Shown here piece by piece: positions 15,727 through 23,367 of a stretch of 37,710 nucleotides of DNA. The stretch's first letter is position 1; every line of letters starts with the position of its first letter. The position numbers and the translations under genes are program-made. The notes under the pieces are model-generated. The model was not told the DNA's origin, ran no database searches, and saw only the letters and a program-made list of their open reading frames with translations. The stretch comes from JBMNQH01 sp050944035 (GTDB lineage Bacteria; Bacillota; Clostridia; Oscillospirales; Oscillospiraceae): the NCBI GenBank assembly GCA_050944035.1, contig JBMNQH010000016.1:1-37710 (forward strand). The letters run 5' to 3'.

Positions 15727-17019
15727 TTGCGTGATTATGCATTAGAAACCACTTGTGTGCAGGGCGGATATACGCCTGGCAATGGAGAGCCCAGACAGAT
15801 TCCGATTATCCAAAGTACTACATTTAAATATGATACCAGTGAGGATATGGGAAAGCTATTTGATCTGGAAGCTTCCGGATATTTTTATACGCGTCTGCAA
15901 AATCCGACCAATGACCATGTCGCAGCAAAGATCTGTGCACTGGAGGGTGGCACTGCAGCGATGTTGACTTCCTCCGGTCAGGCGGCCAATTTTTATAGTG
16001 TATTTAATATTGCCAGCTGCGGCGACCATGTTGTCAGCTCCGCTTCCATCTATGGCGGTACCTACAATCTGTTTGCTGTTACCATGAAGCGTATGGGCAT
16101 TTCATTTACGTTTGTGGATCCGGATTGTTCAGAAGAGGAGCTGGAAGCAGCGTTCCAGCCCAATACCAAGGCCGTATTTGGTGAGACCATTGCAAATCCG
16201 GCGCTTACCGTTCTGGATATTGAGAAGTTTGCAGCAGCAGCTCACGCCCATGGTGTGCCGCTGATCGTGGATAATACGTTTGCAACGCCGGTCAACTGCC
16301 GCCCGTTTGAGTGGGGTGCCGATATCGTAACGCACAGCACAACCAAGTATATGGATGGACACGGCGCTGGTGTCGGCGGCTGCATTGTGGACTCCGGTAA
16401 ATTTGACTGGACAAAGTATCCGGACAGATTTCCCGGTCTCTGCACCCCGGATGACAGCTACCACGGTGTGGTTTATACCGAGCGTTTCGGTTTGGAAGGT
16501 GCTTTTATCACCAAAGCAACCGTGCAGCTGATGCGGGATTTCGGTTCTATCCAGTCCCCGCAGAATGCGTTTTTACTGAATCTCGGTTTGGAGAGCTTGC
16601 ATGTCCGTATGCAGCGCCATTGCGAAAATGGTCAGGCAGTTGCCGAATATCTGCAGCAGGATGACCGGATTGCCTGGGTGCATTATTGTGGCTTACCCAG
16701 TGATCAATACTATGCACTTGGTCAGAAATATTTGCCAAATGGTTCCTGCGGCGTTGTATCTTTTGGCGTAAAGGGCGGCAGAAAAGCAGCTGAGACCTTT
16801 ATGAAACATCTGAAGCTTGCAGCTGTCGAAACCCATGTTGCAGATGCCAGAACCTGTTGCCTGCATCCAGCCAGTGCGACCCATCGTCAGATGAACGACG
16901 AAGAACTCAAGGCAGCCGGCGTATCCCCCGACCTGGTTCGTATGTCCTGCGGTATTGAAAACGCGCAGGATCTGATTGCAGATATCAAACAGGCACTTGA
17001 CGCAGTACAGGGAGAGTAA
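15727..17019 (+). CDS. metY: O-acetylhomoserine sulfhydrylase (aminocarboxypropyltransferase)
   Basis: A 430-residue PLP enzyme of the Cys/Met metabolism family. It makes homocysteine directly from O-acetylhomoserine and sulfide (or methionine from methanethiol). The PLP-binding lysine is Lys207 in HSTTKYMDGHG; the FATP segment and VDNTF (191-195) and the N-terminal YTRLQNPT block are typical. The 430-residue length and the PGLCTPDDSYHG insert fit the sulfhydrylase branch better than cystathionine gamma-synthase, which is near 380-400. The start is TTG at 15727, eight bases after a perfect AAAGGAGG (15711-15718). It is followed within seven bases by the homoserine acetyltransferase that makes its substrate. 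Confidence 0.93.
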   Translation: MRDYALETTCVQGGYTPGNGEPRQIPIIQSTTFKYDTSEDMGKLFDLEASGYFYTRLQNPTNDHVAAKICALEGGTAAMLTSSGQAANFYSVFNIASCGDHVVSSASIYGGTYNLFAVTMKRMGISFTFVDPDCSEEELEAAFQPNTKAVFGETIANPALTVLDIEKFAAAAHAHGVPLIVDNTFATPVNCRPFEWGADIVTHSTTKYMDGHGAGVGGCIVDSGKFDWTKYPDRFPGLCTPDDSYHGVVYTERFGLEGAFITKATVQLMRDFGSIQSPQNAFLLNLGLESLHVRMQRHCENGQAVAEYLQQDDRIAWVHYCGLPSDQYYALGQKYLPNGSCGVVSFGVKGGRKAAETFMKHLKLAAVETHVADARTCCLHPASATHRQMNDEELKAAGVSPDLVRMSCGIENAQDLIADIKQALDAVQGE

Positions 17020-17025
17020 TCATCT

Positions 17026-17943
17026 ATGCCCATTAAAATCCCCAATAAATTGCCGGCAACAGAGATTTTACGTCAGGAAAACATCTTTGTTATGACCGAG
17101 ACCCGCGCACTCAGTCAGGATATTCGTCCGTTGAAAATTGCGGTGCTCAATCTGATGCCGACAAAAATTGTAACCGAGACCCAGCTGGCAAGACTGCTTG
17201 GCAACTCGCCGCTGCAGGTCGAGCTGGAACTGATCCAGACCCAGACGCATAAAGCAACCCACACGTCGGAAAAACATATGCTGACATTTTATAAGACCTT
17301 TGATGAAATCAAAGATCAGAAATTTGACGGCATGATCATTACAGGGGCGCCCGTGGAAAAGATGGAGTTTGAAGAGGTTGCATATTGGGAGGAACTCTGT
17401 CAAATCATGGATTGGACCAAAACCAATGTGACCAGTACCTTCCATATTTGCTGGGGCGCACAGGCTGCATTGTACTATCACTATGGAATTCCAAAGCGGC
17501 AGCTGGATCAAAAGCTGTTTGGTGTGTTCCCGCATGTTGTAGAGAAGAAAACGTCGATGTTGTTTCGTGGTTCTGATGATGTGTTTATGGTTCCGCACTC
17601 ACGGCATACCACGATCCTGCGTGAGGATATTGAAGCAGTTCCGGAATTGGAAATTTTGTCCAGCTCTCCGATCGCGGGTGTCTATGCCATCAAAGAAAGA
17701 GGGGAGAAGCAGTTCTTCATTACCGGGCACTCCGAGTACGATGGAGACACCCTGCGGCGCGAGTATCTGCGAGACAAGGAAGCCGGACTTCCCATTGACG
17801 TTCCCTACAATTACTTTCCAAACGATGACGACTCACAGATGCCGATCGTTACTTGGCGCAGCCATGCAAACCTGATTTACTCCAACTGGCTCAACTACTT
17901 TGTCTATCAGACAACACCGTATGAAATCAGTGAGATTGGCTAG
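17026..17943 (+). CDS. metAA: Homoserine O-acetyltransferase (MetA family)
   Basis: A 305-residue cytoplasmic acyltransferase that activates homoserine for methionine synthesis. The triad is visible: Cys142 in HICWGAQ, His235 and Glu237 in TGHSEYD. Family work has shown that residue 111 sets the acyl donor, Gly for succinyl-CoA and Glu for acetyl-CoA. Here GAPVEKMEF places Glu at 111, so acetyl-CoA is predicted despite common 'succinyltransferase' labels. That agrees with the O-acetylhomoserine sulfhydrylase just upstream, with which it shares an operon. Confidence 0.95.
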   Translation: MPIKIPNKLPATEILRQENIFVMTETRALSQDIRPLKIAVLNLMPTKIVTETQLARLLGNSPLQVELELIQTQTHKATHTSEKHMLTFYKTFDEIKDQKFDGMIITGAPVEKMEFEEVAYWEELCQIMDWTKTNVTSTFHICWGAQAALYYHYGIPKRQLDQKLFGVFPHVVEKKTSMLFRGSDDVFMVPHSRHTTILREDIEAVPELEILSSSPIAGVYAIKERGEKQFFITGHSEYDGDTLRREYLRDKEAGLPIDVPYNYFPNDDDSQMPIVTWRSHANLIYSNWLNYFVYQTTPYEISEIG

Positions 17944-17972
17944 GTGTACTTTGATTTGAAAGGATGATTCAT

Positions 17973-18704
17973 ATGGCAGAATTGTATCCGACGCCCCATA
18001 TTAAAGCGACTCCCGCAGAGTTTGGCCAGACTGTGTTGATGCCCGGCGATCCGCTGCGCTCCAAATTCATTGCAGAAACGTTTTTAAATAACCCCGTTTT
18101 GATCAACAATGTCCGCGGTGTGCAGGGCTATACTGGCCTGTACGATGGAGTGCGTGTATCCGTCATGGCAAGTGGCATGGGAATGCCATCCATGGGTATT
18201 TACAGCTATGAACTGTTCAACTACTTTCATGTTGAAAATATTTTGCGCATTGGTTCCGCCGGCGCAATCCAGGAATCCATTGGTGTCCGGGATATCGTCG
18301 TTGGAATGGGTGCCTGTACGGACTCTAACTTTGCAAAACAGTATCGTTTGCCTGGGACATTCTCTGCAATTGCGGACTACCATATGATGCACGAAGCAAT
18401 TTTGCAGTGCGAGGCAGCTGGTGCGACATACCATGTTGGGAATTTGCTTTCCGGCGATGTGTTTTATAATGAAGATGCAAAGGAAGTCAATCCCAGATGG
18501 CAGAAAATGGGTGTTATGGCAATTGAAATGGAGGCTGCTGCACTCTATATGAATGCTGCACGTGCTGGAAAACACGCGCTCGCGATTTGTACGGTTTCTG
18601 ACCATATTCTGACCGGGGAAAAGACAGATGCAGAAGAGCGCGAGAAGTCATTTACACAGATGATGGAAATTGCACTGCGTACGGCAGTTGCTTTAGAGAA
18701 CTGA
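17973..18704 (+). CDS. deoD: Purine-nucleoside phosphorylase, DeoD type
   Basis: A 243-residue cytoplasmic enzyme of the hexameric class, splitting purine (deoxy)nucleosides with phosphate for salvage. The LMPGDPLRSKFIAETFL phosphate-binding block is near residue 20; further marks are GSAGAI, the MAIEMEAAALY ribose-binding motif, and CTVSDHILTG with the catalytic Asp. ATG 17973 is chosen because AAAGG at 17959-17963 is at proper distance and MAELYPTPHIK matches the family; ATG 17964 is too close to it. It follows the acetyltransferase gene by 29 bases without a promoter or terminator, so it is probably in the same transcript. A shared pathway with methionine is not obvious. Confidence 0.95.
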   Translation: MAELYPTPHIKATPAEFGQTVLMPGDPLRSKFIAETFLNNPVLINNVRGVQGYTGLYDGVRVSVMASGMGMPSMGIYSYELFNYFHVENILRIGSAGAIQESIGVRDIVVGMGACTDSNFAKQYRLPGTFSAIADYHMMHEAILQCEAAGATYHVGNLLSGDVFYNEDAKEVNPRWQKMGVMAIEMEAAALYMNAARAGKHALAICTVSDHILTGEKTDAEEREKSFTQMMEIALRTAVALEN

Positions 18705-18712
18705 GCAAAAGA

Positions 18713-18751
18713 AAAAGTCCGTTTGACAGTTTTCATGTCGAACGGACTTTT
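18713..18751. terminator. Terminator of the metY-metA-deoD unit
   Basis: A 16-pair stem (18713-18728 with 18736-18751, one G-U) with a seven-base loop, T-rich at its 3' side and A-rich at its 5' side. Confidence 0.88.
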
Positions 18752-18805
18752 CCAAGTGTATGAATGAAAATAGACAAAAAAGCCGAAAAAATTTAAAAAT
18801 GGATC

Positions 18806-18834
18806 TTGACAGATCTCTGTTTTGATGCTATGAT
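18806..18834 (+). promoter_or_regulatory. Promoter of tRNA-Leu
   Basis: TTGACA (18806-18811), 17-base spacer, TATGAT (18829-18834), with a TGC extension before the -10. The tRNA begins about 30 bases beyond. Confidence 0.85.
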
Positions 18835-18864
18835 AAACGAGCTTTGAACGAAAGCGTCTTTTAC

Positions 18865-18952
18865 GCGCGAGTGGTGGAATTGGCAGACTCGCTAGATTCA
18901 GGTTCTAGTGTACGCTACGTACGTGCGGGTTCAAGTCCCGCCTCGCGCACCA
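18865..18952 (+). tRNA. tRNA-Leu (anticodon CAG)
   Basis: An 88-base class II tRNA. Acceptor arms GCGCGAG (18865-18871) and CTCGCGC (18942-18948) pair perfectly, followed by A73 and an encoded CCA. The anticodon stem CTAGA/TCTAG closes a TTCAGGT loop, giving anticodon CAG for CUG codons. A long variable arm and the GGTTCAAGTCC T-arm are present. Confidence 0.97.
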
Positions 18953-18955
18953 TAG

Positions 18956-18994
18956 AAAAAAGCCTTGAAAACTTTACGTTTTCAAGGCTTTTTT
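18956..18994 (+). terminator. Terminator of tRNA-Leu
   Basis: A perfect 17-base stem (18956-18972 with 18978-18994) with a five-base loop, ending in a T run directly behind the tRNA. Confidence 0.92.
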
Positions 18995-19039
18995 CTTTAT
19001 GTCTAAAAGGCTGTTTTCCCTTTACAGATTTGAAATACC

Positions 19040-19081
19040 TTTTATGATCGTCATTTCCCTAGGGAAATGACGATCATAAAA
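19040..19081. repeat. Perfect 42-base palindrome without a loop
   Basis: Arms 19040-19060 and 19061-19081 are exact reverse complements with no spacer, centred on CCTAGG. It sits between the tRNA-Leu terminator and the restriction-modification gene. In RNA it would fold as a long hairpin ending in A's, not T's, so it is not a normal rightward terminator. It may mark the edge of an inserted segment or be a protein-binding site. Confidence 0.6.
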
Positions 19082-19083
19082 AA

Positions 19084-19115
19084 GAGAGTGCGACCGTCCC
19101 GCTCTCCTCTTTTTT
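19084..19115 (+). terminator. Small terminator-like hairpin before the restriction-modification gene
   Basis: A seven-pair stem (19084-19090 with 19100-19106, one G-U), nine-base loop, then a T run at 19108-19115. It may insulate the following gene from upstream transcription. Confidence 0.55.
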
Positions 19116-19159
19116 GTGACGTTTTGTGTTACTCGAAGGAAAACCCATTGCGAGTACAA

Positions 19160-19188
19160 TTGTAGAAGTATTGCATTTGTGGTATAGT
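19160..19188 (+). promoter_or_regulatory. Promoter of the MmeI-like enzyme gene
   Basis: TTGTAG (19160-19165), 17-base spacer, TATAGT (19183-19188). The leader would be about 33 bases, with AGGAGG before the ATG. Confidence 0.65.
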
Positions 19189-19227
19189 GATAAAAATTGT
19201 GATACCTTCATGCAGGAGGATACAGAT

Positions 19228-21996
19228 ATGACAGATACACAACAGAGAACAGCGGCAAAGGCATTTGCTGCATATTGGAAGGGCAGAGGCTATGAAAAAG
19301 GCGAAAGTCAGGCGTTCTGGCTTTCCCTGCTTCGTGATGTGTACGGGGTGGAACACCCGGAACAGTTTATCCTGTTTGAAGAACAGGTGCATCTGGATCA
19401 TACCAGTTTCATTGACGGCACAATCCCTTCGACAAAGGTTCTGATTGAACAAAAGGGTCTGAATAAAGACCTGAAAAAGCCTGTCCGGCAGTCAGACGGC
19501 ACCCTGCTGACCCCGTTCCAGCAGGCGAAACGATATATTACAGAGTTGCCGCTGTCACAGCACCCGCGCTGGGTTGTGACCTGTAATTTCAGTACATTCC
19601 ATGTATACGATATGGAACGCCCCAGCGGGGAACCGGAAGAAATCCTGCTGGAACATCTGGAAACCGAATATTACCGCCTGCAATTTCTGGTAGAAAGCGG
19701 CAACGAGCACCTGCAACGGGAAATGGAAGTGTCCATTGCGGCGGGTGAAATTGTGGGATTGCTGTATGATGCGCTTGCAAAGCAGTATAAAGACGCTACG
19801 ACGGAAAAGGCCATGCAGTCTTTGAATGTGTTGTGTGTCCGTCTGGTGTTTTGCCTGTATGCAGAAGATGCGGGTATCTTTGGCCACCGTAGTATGTTCC
19901 ACGATTATTTGGCGGAATTCAGCGCAAAACAGATGCGCCGCGCCATTACCGACTTGTTTGAAATTCTGGACACCCCGCCGGAAAACCGCGACCCGTATTT
20001 AAAAGACGATACCCCCAAACTGGCGGCGTTTCCCTATGTCAACGGCGGGCTGTTCGCGGATGAAGAAATTGAAATCCCACCGTTTACCGATGAAATCAAA
20101 GATCTGCTGCTGGAAAAGGCAAGCGCCGGTTTCGACTGGTCAGAAATCAGTCCGACCATTTTCGGGGCGGTATTTGAGTCCACATTGAACCCCGAAACAC
20201 GCCGCAAAGGCGGGATGCACTACACATCAATTGAAAATATTCATAAGGTCATTGACCCGCTGTTTCTGGATGATCTGAGAAATGAATTTGAGAGCATCAA
20301 AGACATTGCGGTAGACCGCACCCGCGACGCCAAACTGCGGGAATTCCAGAAAAAACTGGCGTCCCTGTCATTTTTGGACCCTGCCTGTGGTTCGGGGAAC
20401 TTTCTGACGGAAACCTATATCTCCCTGCGGCGGCTGGAGAACGACGTTCTTTCCCTTCTGCATAAAGGGCAGATTGTTATGGATATCGGCAATCCGATAC
20501 AGGTTTCTATTGGTCAGTTCTACGGCATTGAGATCAACGATTTTGCCGTAACTGTTGCAAAAACTGCGTTGTGGATTGCGGAAAGTCAGATGATGAAAGA
20601 GACAGAAAGCATTGTGTTGATGCACCTTGATTTTCTGCCGCTGAAAACAAACGCCTGTATTGTAGAGGGTAACGCGCTGCGCATGGATTGGGAAAGCGTT
20701 GTACCAAAGGACAAGCTGAGTTACATTATGGGCAATCCGCCGTTTGTGGGCTTTAAGTTTGCATCAGGTAGTCAGAAAAACGATATGAAAACAGTGTTCG
20801 CCAATGACATTAAGCCAGCACTTCTAGATTATGTAACTTGTTGGTATAAAAAAGCTGCTGAATACATCCAAAATTCAAATTGTGAAGTTGCGTTTGTTTC
20901 GACAAATTCTATTTGTCAAGGACAAATGGCTGGAGACTTATGGACACTTTTGCTTCAAAAACACTCATTGAAGATAAACTTTGCATGGCGTTCATTTGTA
21001 TGGGAAAGCGAGTCTTATCAAAATGCACATGTTCATGTTGTAATTGTGGGATTTGCCTGCTTTGACAGAACAGAAAAGGTATTGTATTCAGATGGCGTTA
21101 ATAAGAAAGTATCGAATATTAGCCCGTACTTAATCGAAGGTACAAATGTTCTGATTACAAGCCGCAAGAAACCACTTTTTGATATTCCTATTATGACGAT
21201 GGGAAATCAAGCTATGGATGGGGGGAATTTAATAATTGAAGATAAGGATTATAACGACTTCATAAAAAAAGAACCTAAAGCTATTCCATACATAAAGCGG
21301 TACATGATGGGCTACGAGTTTATCAACAACAAAAAGCGTTGGTGTTTATGGCTGGTAAACTGTTCTCCGACAGAATTAAGAAGTATGCCGTATGTAATGC
21401 GGCGTGTTAAAGCTGTTCAGAAAATGCGTGCAGATAGCAATGATGCAGGGGCAAGAAAAAAAGCAGAAACACCTACTCTATTTAGAGAACAAAGGAATCC
21501 GTCACAGTTTATTGCAATTCCTATTGTCTCATCAGAACGACGACGATATGTACCTATGGGGTACTTAGATGATAGTGTGATAGCAGGAAATAAATTATTT
21601 ATCATTGCGGATGCTACATTATACCACTTTGGCGTTCTAACTTCTAATGTTCATATGGCTTGGATGCGGACAGTAGCGGCACGGTTAAAGTCTGATTATA
21701 CATATTCAAAGGATATTGTTTACAACAATTTCCCATGGCCCGAGCCTACCGAAGCACAAAAAGCCAAAATCGAGCAGACCGCACAGGCGATTCTGGATGC
21801 CCGCGATCTGTACCCGGATTCCAGCCTTGCCGACCTTTACGATGAGCTGACCATGCCACCAGAGCTGCGCCGTGCGCACCAGCAGAATGACCGCGCCGTC
21901 ATGCAAGCGTACGGGTTTTCTATTAAGGACACAACAGAAAGCAGTTGTGTGGCAGAGCTGATGAAACGGTATCAAGCGAAAACAGCAGGCAAATGA
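19228..21996 (+). CDS. Single-chain restriction-modification enzyme, MmeI-like (Type IIL/IIG)
   Basis: A 922-residue protein that should both cut DNA at a distance and methylate adenine in one strand of its site. In order: N-terminal nuclease with D63-X10-E74-Q-K76 (D-EXK intact), a helical spacer with the HYTSIENIHKVIDPL lead-in, an N6-adenine methyltransferase core with SAM motif LDPACGSGNF at about 383-392 and catalytic NPPF at 503-506, a target-recognition region, and a C-terminal helical domain beginning near NFPWPEPT. ATG 19228 follows AGGAGG at 19214-19219; a longer in-frame reading from 19126 covers the promoter. No separate methylase or nuclease gene is beside it, as expected for this type. 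The recognition part is unusually A+T-rich. Confidence 0.92.
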   Translation: MTDTQQRTAAKAFAAYWKGRGYEKGESQAFWLSLLRDVYGVEHPEQFILFEEQVHLDHTSFIDGTIPSTKVLIEQKGLNKDLKKPVRQSDGTLLTPFQQAKRYITELPLSQHPRWVVTCNFSTFHVYDMERPSGEPEEILLEHLETEYYRLQFLVESGNEHLQREMEVSIAAGEIVGLLYDALAKQYKDATTEKAMQSLNVLCVRLVFCLYAEDAGIFGHRSMFHDYLAEFSAKQMRRAITDLFEILDTPPENRDPYLKDDTPKLAAFPYVNGGLFADEEIEIPPFTDEIKDLLLEKASAGFDWSEISPTIFGAVFESTLNPETRRKGGMHYTSIENIHKVIDPLFLDDLRNEFESIKDIAVDRTRDAKLREFQKKLASLSFLDPACGSGNFLTETYISLRRLENDVLSLLHKGQIVMDIGNPIQVSIGQFYGIEINDFAVTVAKTALWIAESQMMKETESIVLMHLDFLPLKTNACIVEGNALRMDWESVVPKDKLSYIMGNPPFVGFKFASGSQKNDMKTVFANDIKPALLDYVTCWYKKAAEYIQNSNCEVAFVSTNSICQGQMAGDLWTLLLQKHSLKINFAWRSFVWESESYQNAHVHVVIVGFACFDRTEKVLYSDGVNKKVSNISPYLIEGTNVLITSRKKPLFDIPIMTMGNQAMDGGNLIIEDKDYNDFIKKEPKAIPYIKRYMMGYEFINNKKRWCLWLVNCSPTELRSMPYVMRRVKAVQKMRADSNDAGARKKAETPTLFREQRNPSQFIAIPIVSSERRRYVPMGYLDDSVIAGNKLFIIADATLYHFGVLTSNVHMAWMRTVAARLKSDYTYSKDIVYNNFPWPEPTEAQKAKIEQTAQAILDARDLYPDSSLADLYDELTMPPELRRAHQQNDRAVMQAYGFSIKDTTESSCVAELMKRYQAKTAGK

Positions 21997-22031
21997 CTGT
22001 CATAAACACAAAAGAGAGCGGAAAGGTGTTT

Positions 22032-22151
22032 ATGGGAAAAAGATATAATGATACTGCCGGTAGAAAAAATATCCAGTATTTGGATTTCAAGACTTGGATC
22101 ATTGGAATTTCTGAAGCAGTGGTTGTTCTCAATTGTTGTAAGCAAATTTGA
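22032..22151 (+). CDS. Possible small protein, 39 residues
   Basis: A short reading frame with GGAAAGG five bases before its ATG, starting 35 bases after the restriction-modification gene. A basic N-terminus is followed by a hydrophobic stretch (WIIGISEAVVVLNCC). I recognise no family, and it could be a chance frame. If real, it is probably co-transcribed with the enzyme gene. Confidence 0.25.
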   Translation: MGKRYNDTAGRKNIQYLDFKTWIIGISEAVVVLNCCKQI

Positions 22152-22193
22152 TGAAACAGTTTAAAAAGATATCTACCGTATGGAGGAGCGCAT

Positions 22194-23189
22194 TTGGAAA
22201 AGATCGTACTGGGATTGAGTGGCGGTGTAGATTCTGCTGTTGCAGCAAGACTGTTGCAGCAGGGTGGGTATACAGTATTTGGTTTGTATCTTGACAATGG
22301 AACGGAGACAGCCAGAAAAGATGCTGAACAGACGGCAGCGTTTTTGGGGATTCCTCTCAAAATTGTGGATATCCGAGAGGCACTGGAACGCAATGTCTGC
22401 GTGCCATTTGCAGCAGCTTATCTGCGTGGGGAGACTCCGAATCCCTGCGTTCTGTGCAATCCAACAGTTAAGTTCCAGTCTTTGCTTGATTATGCAGATG
22501 CGATCGGTGCACCATACGTGGCAACTGGGCACTATGCCAGAGCGGAGCAAGGGGCTCTTTACAAGGGGATGCCGGCCAACGATCAGAGCTATATGCTCTG
22601 CCGTCTGACCACGGAACAGGTTGCACGGCTGCGGCTGCCACTTGGCGGTTATGAAAAGGAGGAAGTGCGGGCTCTGGCGCAACAGTTTGAAATCCCGGTT
22701 GCAGAAAAGCCGGACAGCATGGAAATCTGCTTTATTCCAGATAAGGACTATATCCGTTGGATTGAAGGAAGAACACAGGTTCCGGGAGGCGGAAATTTTG
22801 TATTTAACAATAAGGTGATTGGACAGCATGACGGCATCCACTGTTATACAGTTGGACAGCGTTATAAGGAGCTGTATCATGATCGACGGCTCTATGTCTC
22901 TGAGATTCGACCGGAAACCAATACGGTTGTTTTATGCCTTTGGGAGGATTTATTTTCCAATCGCGTCAAAGTGCGGGACATGAACTGGCTTATTCCGTTC
23001 CCGAAAACACCAATCCGCGCCGCCATCCGGGTCCGGCATACCAAATGGGAGAATCCCATGGCAACGGTGACAGTGTCCGGTACTGGCTTCATGGCCGTAA
23101 CGGAAGAGCCGCTGCGCGCACCGGCACCAGGGCAGGCTGCGGCGCTCTATGACGGAGATCGCCTGCTTGGCGGCGGCTATATTGTGTAG
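22194..23189 (+). CDS. mnmA: tRNA-specific 2-thiouridylase
   Basis: A 331-residue cytoplasmic enzyme that puts sulfur on U34 of tRNA-Lys, -Glu and -Gln using ATP and a persulfide donor. The PP-loop ATP site SGGVDS is at residues 9-14. The catalytic cysteine pair is Cys88 in NPCVLCN and Cys179 in DSMEICFIP. The GHYAR segment (112-116) and C-terminal beta-barrel end (YDGDRLLGGGYI) are as expected, though the protein is some 20-30 residues shorter than common MnmA. The start is TTG at 22194, seven bases after GGAGG at 22182-22186. The accessory enzyme gene upstream separates it from tRNA-Leu. Confidence 0.93.
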   Translation: MEKIVLGLSGGVDSAVAARLLQQGGYTVFGLYLDNGTETARKDAEQTAAFLGIPLKIVDIREALERNVCVPFAAAYLRGETPNPCVLCNPTVKFQSLLDYADAIGAPYVATGHYARAEQGALYKGMPANDQSYMLCRLTTEQVARLRLPLGGYEKEEVRALAQQFEIPVAEKPDSMEICFIPDKDYIRWIEGRTQVPGGGNFVFNNKVIGQHDGIHCYTVGQRYKELYHDRRLYVSEIRPETNTVVLCLWEDLFSNRVKVRDMNWLIPFPKTPIRAAIRVRHTKWENPMATVTVSGTGFMAVTEEPLRAPAPGQAAALYDGDRLLGGGYIV

Positions 23190-23284
23190 ATAAGATGCTA
23201 TAGATCTTTGACAGTTTTTTTCCGAAAAGACTATTACAACAATTTAAAGTTTTGGGAATATTGAAAAAGGAAAAAATTTCCCCC

Positions 23285-23313
23285 TTGAGACGTATGGCAC
23301 AATATGGTAAAAT
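23285..23313 (+). promoter_or_regulatory. Promoter of the SLH surface-protein gene
   Basis: TTGAGA (23285-23290), 17-base spacer, TAAAAT (23308-23313), about 45 bases before the GGGGGTGG ribosome site. Confidence 0.7.
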
Positions 23314-23367
23314 AATGCTAAAAATGTGCCGAATTTTATGATTATATAATTCAAATGGGGGTGGAAT

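Noticed and set aside
18865..19130. tRNA-Leu as integration site of a mobile element
   Set aside because: No integrase gene and no repeat of the tRNA 3' end were seen within the window; the tRNA has its own terminator directly after it.
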